From Breoghania sp037026715 (lineage in GTDB: Bacteria > Pseudomonadota > Alphaproteobacteria > Rhizobiales > Stappiaceae), in NCBI RefSeq assembly GCF_037026715.1, contig NZ_JBANCG010000003.1, positions 310,001-374,000 of the forward strand: a stretch of 64,000 nt of DNA, written 5' to 3'. The position numbers were made by a program, and so were the translations under genes. The notes under the pieces were generated by a model. That model did not search any database and was not told the origin of the DNA. It worked only from the letters and a program-made list of their open reading frames with translations. This document shows, one piece after another, positions 1 to 8,183 of this stretch. Every line of letters begins with the position of its first letter. Position 1 is the first letter of the stretch.

Positions 1-1
1 G

Positions 2-1123
2 AGCGGCGATCCGGAATTCGAATGGTCGCTGCCGGCTGACGAATGGGACGCGATCAGTCTCAACTACACGTCCGGCACCACCGGCAATCCCAAGGGCGTC
101 GTCTATCACCATCGCGGCGCGGCGCTGCTGGCGCAGGGCAACGTCATCACCGGCGGTATGGCCAAGCATGCGGTCTATTTGTGGACGCTGCCCATGTTTC
201 ACTGCAACGGCTGGTGCTTCCCGTGGACGATGTCGGTCATCGCCGGCACCCACGTGTGCCTGCGCTGGGTACGCCAGAAGCCGATCTGGGATGCGCTCGC
301 CGATCATGGCGTGACCCACCTGTGCGGGGCGCCCATCGTGATGTCGACGATCCTGTCGACGCCGGACAAGGACAAGCGCGCCTTCGACCAGAAGGTGGAA
401 TTCTTCACCGCCGCCGCCCCGCCGCCGGAGAGCGTTCTCGCCGCGATGAAGGAGGAGGGCTTCAACGTCACCCACCTCTACGGTCTGACCGAAACCTACG
501 GCCCTGCCGTCGTCAACGACTGGAAGGCGGAATGGGATGCGCTCCCGCCGGCGGAACAGGCGGTGAAGAAGGCCCGCCAGGGCGTGCGCTATGCTGCGCT
601 CGAAGCCCTTTCGGTGCGCGATCCCGATACCATGGAGCCCGTGCCCGCGGACGGCGAGACCATCGGCGAGGTGATGTTCCGCGGCAACGTCGTCATGAAG
701 GGGTATCTCAAGAACCGCGAGGCGTCCGACAAGGCGTTCGCAGGCGGCTGGTTCCATTCCGGTGACCTCGGCGTCCTGCATCCCGACGGCTACATCCAGC
801 TCAAGGACCGTTCCAAGGACATCATCATTTCCGGCGGCGAGAACATCTCCTCCATCGAGGTGGAGGACACGCTCTACAAGCATCCGGCGGTCGCCGCTGT
901 CGCGGTGGTGGCGCGGCCGGACGAGAAATGGGGCGAGACGCCGTGCGCCTTCGTGGAGCTGAAGCCGGGCGCCAGCGCTACCGCCGAAGAGCTGATCGGC
1001 TGGTGCCGCGAGCACCTCGCCCACTTCAAGTGCCCGCGTCATATCGTGTTCGAGGAAATCCCGAAGACATCGACCGGCAAGATGCAGAAGTTCAAGCTGC
1101 GCGAGATGGCAAAGGCTGTCTGA
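2..1123 (+). CDS. AMP-dependent acyl-CoA synthetase, 5' end cut by window
   Basis: The reading frame is open from the first bases of the window, so the N-terminus lies outside. The visible part belongs to the ANL adenylating superfamily, which activates a carboxylic acid with ATP and loads it on CoA. The P-loop-like signature TSGTTGNPKG is near the start. The YGLTE segment, the SGDLG-type hinge region (HSGDLGVLHPDGYIQLKDR) and the C-terminal PKTSTGKMQK motif with the catalytic lysine follow in order. The last 370 or so residues look intact. The family includes medium/long-chain fatty acid ligases and the methylmercaptopropionate ligase DmdB, and the substrate cannot be told from sequence alone. 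The convergent neighbour marC starts its stop codon 42 bases downstream. Confidence 0.93.
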   Translation, partial: SGDPEFEWSLPADEWDAISLNYTSGTTGNPKGVVYHHRGAALLAQGNVITGGMAKHAVYLWTLPMFHCNGWCFPWTMSVIAGTHVCLRWVRQKPIWDALADHGVTHLCGAPIVMSTILSTPDKDKRAFDQKVEFFTAAAPPPESVLAAMKEEGFNVTHLYGLTETYGPAVVNDWKAEWDALPPAEQAVKKARQGVRYAALEALSVRDPDTMEPVPADGETIGEVMFRGNVVMKGYLKNREASDKAFAGGWFHSGDLGVLHPDGYIQLKDRSKDIIISGGENISSIEVEDTLYKHPAVAAVAVVARPDEKWGETPCAFVELKPGASATAEELIGWCREHLAHFKCPRHIVFEEIPKTSTGKMQKFKLREMAKAV

Positions 1124-1165
1124 GGGCTTATTGCCCTCGCGCACCTGTGCCGTCCATCGCCCGCT

Positions 1166-1795
1166 TCACAGGCCGAAGCGGGCGATGAGCGCGTTGATGA
1201 CGTTGTCGACCGCGACGGCCGCCAGGATCAGGCCCATGACGCGGCTGATGATCGAGGCGCCCGCCTTGCCGATCAGCCGCTGGACGGGCAGGGCCAGGAG
1301 CATCAGCGCCAGGGTGATCGCCAGAACGACAAGCGTGATCGCGGCGGTCACGAGCTGAGCGGCGATGGGATAGACGTTGTTGTCCGTCAGCACCACCACC
1401 GCGAGCATGGCGCCGGGCGATGCGATGGAGGGGATGGCCAGCGGATAGACCGCCCATTCCGCATCGTTCATGGAGATTTGCGACACCTCCTTTTCCGGCT
1501 TCGAGGGGCCGAAGATCATCGTCAGGGCGAACAGGAACAGCACGATCCCGCCGGCGATCTGGAAAGAGGTCAAGTTCACGTCGATGGCGTTGAGCACGGG
1601 CTGGCCGGCGACGAGGAAGCCGATCAGCACGACGGCTGCGAAGAAGGCCGCGCGGAACGCCACCGCGCGACGTCGCTCGTGCGCGATGAAGGCCGTCACG
1701 GCGATGAAGACGGGGACTGTGCCGACCGGGTCGACGACGGCAAAGATGGTGGCAAACTGATGCAGGACCTGGGCTAGGGGCACGTCCAGGAACAT
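1166..1795 (-). CDS. MarC family integral membrane protein
   Basis: The product of 209 residues is almost entirely hydrophobic, with about six membrane spans, and matches the MarC (UPF0056) family. The N-terminal segment FAVVDPVGTVPVFI carries the DPxGxxP pattern of the family, and a second repeat-like segment has IPSIASPGAMLAVVVL. MarC was once linked to multiple antibiotic resistance, but later work in E. coli did not support that, so no transport substrate is claimed. It sits alone on the minus strand, convergent with the acyl-CoA ligase gene. The ATG at 1795 gives the usual family length. Confidence 0.9.
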   Translation of the reverse strand: MFLDVPLAQVLHQFATIFAVVDPVGTVPVFIAVTAFIAHERRRAVAFRAAFFAAVVLIGFLVAGQPVLNAIDVNLTSFQIAGGIVLFLFALTMIFGPSKPEKEVSQISMNDAEWAVYPLAIPSIASPGAMLAVVVLTDNNVYPIAAQLVTAAITLVVLAITLALMLLALPVQRLIGKAGASIISRVMGLILAAVAVDNVINALIARFGL

Positions 1796-1883
1796 TCGGC
1801 GGGAACCTCGTCGGGAAATGGGGCTTCAATGCGGATTGCGGGCTGCAGTTCACGCAAGGCATTACCGCATGAATGAGACAACA

Positions 1884-1913
1884 AAAAGCCGCGATCCCGC
1901 ATCGGGACCGCGG
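1884..1913 (-). terminator. Rho-independent terminator after the minus-strand DUF465 gene
   Basis: An inverted repeat pairs CCGCGATCCCG (1889-1899) with CGGGACCGCGG (1903-1913) around a CAT loop, with one mismatch. A run of A residues at 1883-1887 reads as a U tract on the minus strand. It lies just past the stop of the DUF465 gene at 1968-2144. Confidence 0.7.
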
Positions 1914-1967
1914 CCGCGGTATAACCAAAGGCGGAAACGAGAGCTTCCGCAGGCCATAACCGAAATA

Positions 1968-2144
1968 CTAGTGAAGGGTCTCCTTGCGAAGGCGCGTTAT
2001 CTGGTCCTTGATGTGCAGTTTGCGGCGCTTGAGATTGGCGATTGCGAGGTTGTCCGTGCTCGGACTTACCATCGCTTTTTCAATCTCGCGTTCGAGGTCG
2101 GCGTGACGCCGTTCGAGCTCCAAGAGATGCGACTGCAAGGACAT
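1968..2144 (-). CDS. DUF465/YdcH-like small protein
   Basis: This 58-residue protein starts MSLQSHLLEL and ends RKETLH. It is rich in Glu, Arg, Lys and Leu in a heptad-like pattern and should form a short coiled-coil hairpin. The segment NLKRRKLHIKDQI is the signature of DUF465 (YdcH), a family of small soluble alphaproteobacterial proteins of unknown function. The start is supported by an AGGAGG sequence (minus strand, about 2153-2158) nine bases before the ATG. A second DUF465 gene lies divergently at 2705-2911, and a terminator follows at 1884-1913. Confidence 0.88.
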   Translation of the reverse strand: MSLQSHLLELERRHADLEREIEKAMVSPSTDNLAIANLKRRKLHIKDQITRLRKETLH

Positions 2145-2704
2145 TGGGCAAAGCCTCCTGTGTAATTCGGCTAGGACAACAGAAGTGTGACACAGGCCGC
2201 GAGCGCTGTCGAACGCCGCAGGCCGTGTGAGTGAACGATTTGACTACCGGGAACGGTCCAATTCGGGGCCGATTTTCGATAATTCAATGACGTGCACGCG
2301 TTACCGCATACGCCCGTGTTGCCGTAAGGAGCTGGAAATACAGGGCATATTTTTTCGTCTGGCGGAGGCCCGCTGACTCCACCCGCGCCAAATGCCGCAG
2401 CGGCACGAGATGCGGGTCGAGCAAACCCGGACTGCCCGAAATGACAGGATTTCGAACCGGACGCTACGGCATTTTGCCGCACCCGCGCGACGGCCGCGTG
2501 CCGCGAACGCGGTCCGGCCCGGAACAAGTCATGCGCCGGAGCCTGCGCGATATGCACTTCGAACGAGAGATGTCTTCCGGTATGCTGTGCGGTGGGGTAT
2601 GCCTAGATCCTCTTCTTGTCGATCAGACCGGTCCGGCCTGATCGCCGAGCGCTTCAGGCCAGACGCGTTCGACGGAACGACGGCAGCGCGTGCGGAACCG
2701 ATTG
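2145..2704. other. Divergent intergenic region between two DUF465 genes
   Basis: No convincing gene is visible in these 560 bases; the open frames have poor composition and no ribosome site. The region must hold the promoters of both DUF465 genes. A 25-base near-palindrome at 2620-2644 has 7-base arms CGATCAG and CTGATCG around an ACCGGTCCGGC core. It sits about 60 bases before the plus-strand gene and could be an operator or a leader hairpin; no assignment is possible. Confidence 0.5.
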
Positions 2705-2911
2705 ATGACGGAAGACATGGAACAGGCGCTGCGCGCCGAACTCGCGCAGTTGCGTCAGGAACACCGGGATCTCGACGCGGCGATCGCCGCGATGACGGAG
2801 ACCGGCAAATCCGACGCCATTCAGTTGCAAAGACTGAAAAAGAAGAAGCTCTGCCTGAAGGATCGCATCTCCGCGATCGAGGACAAGCTTCTGCCCGATA
2901 TCATCGCCTGA
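2705..2911 (+). CDS. DUF465/YdcH-like small protein, second copy
   Basis: The product (MTEDMEQALR..., 68 residues from the ATG at 2705) is a highly charged helical protein. Its C-terminal segment LQRLKKKKLCLKDRI aligns with NLKRRKLHIKDQI of the divergent DUF465 protein. The function of the family is unknown. The start is uncertain: GTG at 2690, ATG at 2705 and ATG at 2717 are in frame, and only the last has a plausible GGAAG five bases before it. In related genomes such genes commonly sit next to purE, as here, but the reason is unknown. Confidence 0.8.
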   Translation: MTEDMEQALRAELAQLRQEHRDLDAAIAAMTETGKSDAIQLQRLKKKKLCLKDRISAIEDKLLPDIIA

Positions 2912-3020
2912 TCGGCCAACGCCCGGTTGATGTGCCGGCCGGTTGGTGCATCATCGCGGCCAATGGCCCGGGGCAGGGCGGGTCCGCGCCCTGCCGCGAA
3001 ATCCGATTGCCAGCAGCCCC

Positions 3021-3671
3021 CTAACGGGTCTTCAGCCGGTACATGTCGCGGTCGGCGCGTTCCAGCACGCTTGTGGCATTGTCCGCCCGCCGGAGCGTGG
3101 CGACGCCGATTGATGCGGACAGCGGCACCGGCTGCGCCTGGTGCGTGAACGGAATGTCCGCCAGCGCTGCGGAGACCTTGCGGGCCACCTGTCGCGCAGC
3201 GGCTTCGTCCGACTTCCACAACAGGGCGACGAATTCGTCGCCGCCGATCCGGCCCACGACATCGCAACGGCGCAACGCGTTCCCCAACACGACCGCGACA
3301 TGCTTCAGCGCTATGTCGCCGGCGGAATGGCCGAGCGTGTCGTTGATCGTCTTGAAGTTGTCGAGGTCGGCGTAGAGAAGGGCAACATCGGATCGGTAGC
3401 GCGAGACGAAGGCGATGGAGCGCTCCAGAACCCGTTCAAAGCCCCGCCGGTTCAACAGTCCGGTCAGGGGGTCCCGCACGGCATCTCGCCGAAGACGGCG
3501 GATTTCCTGACGCTGTGCGCTCACCACGTCCGTCAGTCTGGCGACCTCGTCGCGCAGATCCTCCAACACATACAGTGCGTCTTCCGGTGTCTTCAGCCCC
3601 GATCGGCACATCGCCGTCGAGATTTCGTCTTGCCGGGCGACGCCGGTCGTTTCATAACCCGCCAGCCTCAT
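3021..3671 (-). CDS. Diguanylate cyclase (GGDEF domain)
   Basis: This 216-residue protein has a short helical N-terminus with a coiled coil (about residues 30-62) followed by one GGDEF domain. The domain has the DPLTGLLNRRGF start (67-78), the metal-binding YADLDNF (100-106) and an intact GGDEF active site (143-147). The upstream RRCD (134-137) is spaced as an RxxD inhibitory site, so product inhibition by cyclic di-GMP is likely. No sensor domain or membrane segment is visible, so it should be cytosolic, with dimerisation through the coiled coil. It is transcribed away from purE across a 198-base divergent region. Confidence 0.93.
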   Translation of the reverse strand: MRLAGYETTGVARQDEISTAMCRSGLKTPEDALYVLEDLRDEVARLTDVVSAQRQEIRRLRRDAVRDPLTGLLNRRGFERVLERSIAFVSRYRSDVALLYADLDNFKTINDTLGHSAGDIALKHVAVVLGNALRRCDVVGRIGGDEFVALLWKSDEAAARQVARKVSAALADIPFTHQAQPVPLSASIGVATLRRADNATSVLERADRDMYRLKTR

Positions 3672-3869
3672 GGTCAGACCCCGCTCGATTGCGGCTTACA
3701 GCCTATTCCATTCGGCGACGTCGCGTGAGGGTTTTGCCGGATCTTGTCCAAAGACAAAATCATTCGTGGTTAACGGCTTGCCTGCCCGCCGATGGCTTCT
3801 ATAATCCGCGCCTTTCCCGCAAAAAGAAGCCAATATTCGCAGCTCGCTTCGGTAGCCTAGGGACGACAG

Positions 3870-4367
3870 ATGGTTAATACGCAGCACCCGGTCGCGATCA
3901 TCATGGGCAGCCAGTCCGATTGGCCGACCATGAAGGGGGCAGCCGAAACGCTCGATGCGTTGGGCATCCCCTTCGATGCGCGCATCGTTTCGGCCCACCG
4001 CACGCCGGACCGGCTCGTCGCCTTCGCCAAGGGTGCGCGCGATGCGGGCACGAAGGTGGTGATCGCGGGCGCCGGCGGCGCCGCCCATCTGCCCGGCATG
4101 GTCGCCTCCATGACGCCGTTGCCGGTTTTTGGCGTGCCGATCGAGTCCAAGGCGATGAAGGGCATCGACAGTCTCTATTCCATCGTCCAGATGCCCGCCG
4201 GCGTTCCGGTGGGAACGCTCGCCATCGGCCGTTCCGGCGCCGTCAACGCGGCGCTGATGGCGGCAAGCGTGCTCGCGCTATCCGACGATGCCCTGGCCGG
4301 ACGGCTCGACGACTGGCGGGCCCGCCAGAGCGCGGCGGTCGCCGAGCGTCCCGTCGACGAGGTCTGA
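3870..4367 (+). CDS. purE: N5-carboxyaminoimidazole ribonucleotide mutase PurE
   Basis: PurE moves the carboxyl group of N5-CAIR to carbon 4 to give CAIR in de novo purine synthesis. The 165-residue length is typical of class I PurE. The N-terminal GSQSDWPTM loop and the SAHRTPDRL segment that bind the phosphate and carry the catalytic histidine are intact. The GAGGAAHLPGMVAS glycine-rich loop is also present. purK follows after three bases, so the two form an operon and channel the unstable N5-CAIR between them. The gene begins at the ATG after a divergent promoter region shared with the diguanylate cyclase. Confidence 0.97.
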   Translation: MVNTQHPVAIIMGSQSDWPTMKGAAETLDALGIPFDARIVSAHRTPDRLVAFAKGARDAGTKVVIAGAGGAAHLPGMVASMTPLPVFGVPIESKAMKGIDSLYSIVQMPAGVPVGTLAIGRSGAVNAALMAASVLALSDDALAGRLDDWRARQSAAVAERPVDEV

Positions 4368-4370
4368 GCG

Positions 4371-5450
4371 ATGACCGGTTGCACCCTGGCGCCCGGCGCC
4401 ACCATCGGCATCCTGGGCGGCGGCCAGCTCGGTCGCATGCTGGCTCTCGCCGCCAGCCCGCTCGGCCTCAGGTGTCACATCTATTGCCCCGATGCCGACA
4501 GCCCCGCCTTCCAGGTGAGCGATGCCTTCACGGTTGCCGCCTATGACGACGAGGCGGCACTTGGCGCCTTCGCCGATGCCGTCGACGTGGTGACCTACGA
4601 ATTCGAGAATGTACCCGAGGCCACCGCACGCTTTCTGGAAAGCCGCACCGTGTTGCGCCCAGGCGCCCGGCCGCTCGGCGTCGCCCAGGACCGGCTGTCG
4701 GAAAAGGAGTTCCTCGCCTCCATCGGCATTCCGCTCGCGCCCTTTGCACCTGTCGATGGTCCCGATGACATCGCCGCCGCCGCGCAGGTCGCCGGCCTTC
4801 CCGCGATCCTCAAGACGCGCCGCATGGGCTACGACGGCAAGGGCCAGACGCGCATCGAGAGCCTTGATGACGTGCACGCCGCCTGGGAACGCATCGGCAA
4901 GGCGCCGGCCGTGCTCGAAGGCGTCGTCGATTTCGCGCTGGAATGCTCCGTCATCGCCGCGCGCGGCGCGGATGGTGCGACGGCGGCCTACGACATCGCC
5001 GAGAACGAGCATCGCGACCATATCCTGAAGTGGACCCATGTGCCGGCCTCGCTGTCGGGCGAGACTCAGGCGGCCGCCCGCGCGCTCGGGATCAGGGTCG
5101 CCGAGGCGCTCGACTATGTGGGCGTGCTTGCCGTGGAGCTTTTCGTGGTGCGCGAAGGCGGGAGTGAGAGGCTCGTCGCCAACGAGATCGCGCCCCGGGT
5201 CCATAATTCCGGCCACTGGACGCAGGACGGCTGTCTCGTTTCGCAGTTCGAGCAGCACGTGCGTGCGGTCGCCGGCTGGCCGCTCGGCGCGCCGGAGCGG
5301 CGCTGCGATGTGGTGATGGAGAACCTGATCGGCCAGGACGCGGAAAACTGGGCGGAAATTCTCGCCGATCCCGCCGCCCGGCTGCATCTTTACGGCAAGC
5401 GTGAGATCCGCCCGGGCCGCAAGATGGGCCACGTGAACCGGGTGAAGTAG
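4371..5450 (+). CDS. purK: N5-carboxyaminoimidazole ribonucleotide synthase PurK
   Basis: PurK is an ATP-grasp enzyme that carboxylates AIR with bicarbonate to N5-CAIR, the substrate of the adjacent PurE. The 359-residue protein opens with the GILGGGQLGRM nucleotide-fold motif. It carries the ATP-grasp lysine segment ILKTRRMGYDGKGQ and ends with the metal-binding NEIAPRVHNSGHWT motif. The start lies three bases after the purE stop, which implies coupled translation. Confidence 0.97.
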   Translation: MTGCTLAPGATIGILGGGQLGRMLALAASPLGLRCHIYCPDADSPAFQVSDAFTVAAYDDEAALGAFADAVDVVTYEFENVPEATARFLESRTVLRPGARPLGVAQDRLSEKEFLASIGIPLAPFAPVDGPDDIAAAAQVAGLPAILKTRRMGYDGKGQTRIESLDDVHAAWERIGKAPAVLEGVVDFALECSVIAARGADGATAAYDIAENEHRDHILKWTHVPASLSGETQAAARALGIRVAEALDYVGVLAVELFVVREGGSERLVANEIAPRVHNSGHWTQDGCLVSQFEQHVRAVAGWPLGAPERRCDVVMENLIGQDAENWAEILADPAARLHLYGKREIRPGRKMGHVNRVK

Positions 5451-5481
5451 CGGCCGCAGTGCGATGCGGCGCATACGCAAA

Positions 5482-5502
5482 CCGGGGGCGTGTGGCCCCC
5501 GG
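5482..5502. terminator. GC hairpin between convergent purK and DUF1465
   Basis: CCGGGGGC (5482-5489) pairs with GCCCCCGG (5495-5502) across a five-base loop. There is no T tract on either side, so it is only a weak terminator candidate. Its place between two convergent genes fits a bidirectional stop. Confidence 0.4.
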
Positions 5503-5525
5503 GCGGATGCCGGCGGGATCTAGCC

Positions 5526-6047
5526 TCAGGCGCCGAAGGCGGCGGCGAGACGGTCGAGCTGCTGGCTCACCGGATTGGCGTTGGCGGGGCGGGGCATGGC
5601 GTCGGGCGACATGGCCTTGTCGAGCTGCTGAACGCGCTTTTGCAGGTGAACGGACCGTCCGATCAGGTCCTTCAGCTCCACCGGCAGCTCATCCCAGCCC
5701 GGGCCGTTGGTGGCAGAGCTCAGCGCCGAGAGATTGACCTTGTTCTTTTCCTGGCCCGCCTGGGACGGGCTCATTTCGCCCTCGTTGACCGCGCGCTGCA
5801 GCAAAAGCCAGGAGGCGAGCTGCATGAGTCGCGTCGTCAGGCGCATCGATTCGGTTGCGTAGACGAGTGATCCGGCACGGCCGAGCGTGCGGGAGGCGTC
5901 GCGGCCCGGGCCGTCGAGGTAGCTCGCCGTCTCCTCCACCAGTCCCATTCCGGTGCGAAACAGGTCATTGAAGGACTCTGACCCGATCAGCCGGTTCGCG
6001 AACGAGATCGGGGCGTCGCCGGTATAGGTGTCGAAATGGTCCGTCAT
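5526..6047 (-). CDS. DUF1465 family protein
   Basis: The ATG at 6047 gives a 173-residue protein starting MTDHFDTYTG. It matches DUF1465, a conserved alphaproteobacterial family of unknown function, with the central segment SYLDGPGRDASRTLGR and the helix that follows (ESMRLTTRLMQLASWLLLQRAVNEGEM) as recognisable blocks. It is soluble and mostly helical. Longer in-frame extensions upstream are rich in Arg and Pro and look non-coding. DUF1192 lies upstream on the same strand, a pairing also seen in other Rhizobiales, but 640 bases of non-coding DNA separate them here. Confidence 0.85.
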   Translation of the reverse strand: MTDHFDTYTGDAPISFANRLIGSESFNDLFRTGMGLVEETASYLDGPGRDASRTLGRAGSLVYATESMRLTTRLMQLASWLLLQRAVNEGEMSPSQAGQEKNKVNLSALSSATNGPGWDELPVELKDLIGRSVHLQKRVQQLDKAMSPDAMPRPANANPVSQQLDRLAAAFGA

Positions 6048-6350
6048 CGCACTCTGTACTCTCTGCCGTTTCGATCGGATCGGTGTCTGTGCCGGGAACG
6101 GGCAGTGGCCCGCATGCGCGCCGTCTGCCGTTCTGCTTGCCCCTCGCTTTCGGACCAAGCCGGGGTCCGGGGAGGGGGATTTCGTTCCAGTGCAGATCTG
6201 TCCCAATACGATCCAGGTTGCGTTTTCCGAACCTGTACAGCGCAAAGGGTGTGCCAGATATCATCCGGGCGTCCGCATCCCCGAAATTCCGGCTCTTCAC
6301 AGGCTTCTGCCGAAGCCTCGAACCAGCACAGCATAACGTAAACGGACGGC

Positions 6351-6381
6351 AAAAAAAAAGAGCCGCAAGGCTGCGGCTCTT
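6351..6381 (-). terminator. Strong Rho-independent terminator, minus strand
   Basis: A perfect 10-bp stem pairs AAGAGCCGCA (6358-6367) with TGCGGCTCTT (6372-6381) around a four-base loop. A nine-base A run at 6351-6359 becomes the U tract on the minus strand. Confidence 0.88.
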
Positions 6382-6480
6382 GAGAAGTTAACAGGGAGGC
6401 GTCAAACAGAGTGGACAGGAGCCACTCAAGGTCCAGAAATTCTGGATGTTTTTGTTAATAATCCAGAATGCTTAATGCCT
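6351..6480 (-). ncRNA. Candidate trans-acting small RNA
   Basis: Read on the minus strand, this stretch holds a TCCAGAATTTCTGGA hairpin. A region with an exposed GCCTCCCTG, complementary to ribosome-binding sites, comes next. It ends in a perfect 10-bp terminator stem followed by nine U residues. Rhizobial small RNAs often show this order of hairpin, CU-rich anti-Shine-Dalgarno loop and terminator. The 5' end and promoter are not defined. The alternative is that the terminator simply ends a DUF1192 transcript with a long 3' UTR. Confidence 0.3.
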
Positions 6481-6690
6481 GGTAAACGGAACGCACCAAA
6501 ACCGGCCATAAGCGCTGAAACGAGGTAAATGTGGTCAGAATCGGTCAGCTGACGCTTCGTCAGGCGAGACGCGAACGGTGCGGGGGCGGCATTGTCCGCT
6601 CCGGGCGGGGGGGGCGTCCCGGGCCGAGGAAGATGTGTCTCCTGCAATCTCGATCCGGGACGGGGGTGTTGAAGACGCCGGGTCTACGCC

Positions 6691-6885
6691 CTAGCGGCTG
6701 AACAGGGCGTCTGCGGCCGAGCGTGTGGCGGCCTTGTGTTTCAGTGCAGTCTCAAGCCGCTCGATTTCGGCGTGTAGCAAGGCGATGCGTTCCTGCAGTT
6801 CCTCCACCGAAAGGGCGCCGAGGTCCTGTCCCACCACATGCGCGGCCGGGGAAATGAGCGGTGTCTCGTCGTCGGCAAAAGCCAT
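6691..6885 (-). CDS. DUF1192 family small protein
   Basis: The 64-residue protein (MAFADDETPL...) has an acidic N-terminus and the helix LSVEELQERIALLHAEIERLETAL typical of DUF1192, a small coiled-coil family found in alphaproteobacteria. Its function is unknown. The ATG at 6885 is chosen because a GGGAGA ribosome site lies eight bases upstream; the longer in-frame start adds an atypical stretch. It diverges from the quinone oxidoreductase gene at 7037. Confidence 0.85.
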   Translation of the reverse strand: MAFADDETPLISPAAHVVGQDLGALSVEELQERIALLHAEIERLETALKHKAATRSAADALFSR

Positions 6886-7036
6886 CTGGTTTCTCCCGAA
6901 ACGGTGCGAAGAGCGCATTCTACCAGAGCGGCAGGGTGGTTGTCAGTCTCGCTCGCCGGGGCTACATCCCACTCACACCTGCAAGCTGCAAGACCGCTGC
7001 GTCAGCTTCGCCGCAACAATCGAGGAGCCGCCCGCC

Positions 7037-8035
7037 ATGACGAACCTTCCCGAAACGATGACCGCGATCGCCATCCCTGAGCCCGGCGGGCCGGAGGCGC
7101 TGGTGCCCGAAACCCGGCCGCTCCCCGAAATCTCAGGCTCGGAGATCCTGATCCGGGTGAAGGCTGCGGGCGTGAATCGGCCTGACGTGTTCCAGCGCCA
7201 GGGCGCCTATCCGCCGCCGCCGGAGGCTTCCGACCTGCCGGGGCTGGAAGTTGCCGGCGAAGTCGCCGCCGTCGGCCCCGACGCGTCCCGCTTCAAGGTG
7301 GGCGATGCGGTCACGGCGCTGACGCCGGGCGGCGGCTACGCCGAATTCTGCAAGGTGGAGGAGACGAACGCCCTGCCGAAGCCCGAAGCCCTGAGCTTCA
7401 CGGAGGCAGCCGCCGTGCCGGAGACCTTTTTCACGGTGTGGTCGAACGTGTTTGACCGGGGCGGATTGAGAGCGGGCGAGCGTTTCCTCGTCCATGGCGG
7501 CACGTCGGGCATCGGAACGACGGCGATTCAGCTCGCCAAGGCCTTCGGCGCGACCGTCTTCACGACGGCGGGCGGTGCGGAGAAATGCGCCTTCTGCGAA
7601 AAGCTCGGCGCCGATCTCGCCATCGATTACCGCAGCCAGGATTTCGTGGAGGCGGTCCGCAACGCGACCGACAAGGCCGGCGTCGACCTGATCCTCGACA
7701 TGGTGGGCGGCGACTATGTTGCCCGCAACTGGAAGGCGGCGGCGGTCGGCGGGCGCATCGTGCAGATCGCGACGCTGCACGGGGCGACGGAGACCATCGA
7801 TTTCCGCGTGCTGATGGCCAAGCGCCTGACCCATACCGGCTCCACCCTGCGCCCGCGCAACACCGCCTTCAAGGCGTCGATCGCGGCAGCACTTGAGGAA
7901 AAGGTGTGGCCGCTGATCGAGGCAGGCAAAGTGAAGCCGGTGATGGATTCCACCTTCGCGCTCACCGATGCCGCAAAGGCGCATGCGCGGATGGAAAGTT
8001 CCGGTCACATCGGCAAGATCGTGCTGACCGTCTAG
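7037..8035 (+). CDS. NAD(P)H-dependent quinone oxidoreductase (zeta-crystallin/PIG3 type)
   Basis: This 332-residue protein is a zinc-free member of the medium-chain dehydrogenase superfamily. It has the GVNRPDVFQRQGAYPPP substrate-domain motif typical of quinone oxidoreductases. The Rossmann segment LVHGGTSGIGTTAIQLAKAFGA binds NADPH. The structural and catalytic zinc ligands of alcohol dehydrogenases are absent. It should reduce quinones or related enones in the cytosol. The ATG at 7037 follows a GAGGAG ribosome site; longer in-frame starts run back through the DUF1192 promoter region and are unlikely. Confidence 0.92.
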   Translation: MTNLPETMTAIAIPEPGGPEALVPETRPLPEISGSEILIRVKAAGVNRPDVFQRQGAYPPPPEASDLPGLEVAGEVAAVGPDASRFKVGDAVTALTPGGGYAEFCKVEETNALPKPEALSFTEAAAVPETFFTVWSNVFDRGGLRAGERFLVHGGTSGIGTTAIQLAKAFGATVFTTAGGAEKCAFCEKLGADLAIDYRSQDFVEAVRNATDKAGVDLILDMVGGDYVARNWKAAAVGGRIVQIATLHGATETIDFRVLMAKRLTHTGSTLRPRNTAFKASIAAALEEKVWPLIEAGKVKPVMDSTFALTDAAKAHARMESSGHIGKIVLTV

Positions 8036-8072
8036 GCGGGTCCACTTTCGCTGCACCGTGTGAATTGGAGGT

Positions 8073-8101
8073 TTGCGTCGAAGCGGGCGAGCGCTTATAT
8101 T
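8073..8101 (+). promoter_or_regulatory. Sigma-70 type promoter of trcR
   Basis: TTGCGT (8073-8078) and TATATT (8096-8101) are separated by exactly 17 bases, close to the alphaproteobacterial housekeeping consensus. Transcription would begin about 8108, giving a 75-base leader before the trcR ATG at 8184. Confidence 0.6.
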
Positions 8102-8183
8102 CGGCGTAATTTCCCGTCAATTCGACGATTTGCGGCTTTCCCGGGAGGCACCCCGGGGGAGCGGACGAGAGGAGCTTATCAAA

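Larger units (their letters stand above)
6048..6690. other. Intergenic region with hairpins and a possible small RNA
   Basis: These 643 bases lie between DUF1192 and DUF1465, both on the minus strand. Short open frames here lack ribosome sites and family matches. The middle holds a strong minus-strand terminator (6351-6381). Upstream of it on that strand are an inverted repeat built on TCCAGAA/TTCTGGA at about 6431-6445, a further TCCAGAA at about 6461, and a TGACG/CGTCA hairpin near 6550-6562. A transcript ending at the terminator but starting after the DUF1192 stop would be a small RNA. Confidence 0.5.

Noticed and set aside
2171..2557. A 128-codon minus-strand open frame in the DUF465 intergenic region
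   Set aside because: No ribosome site, no family match and irregular composition; it overlaps the likely promoters.
6426..6647. A 73-codon minus-strand open frame in the DUF1192-DUF1465 gap
   Set aside because: Its N-terminal half is Pro/Ala-rich and it has no convincing ribosome site. Its downstream half overlaps hairpins better explained as an RNA element.
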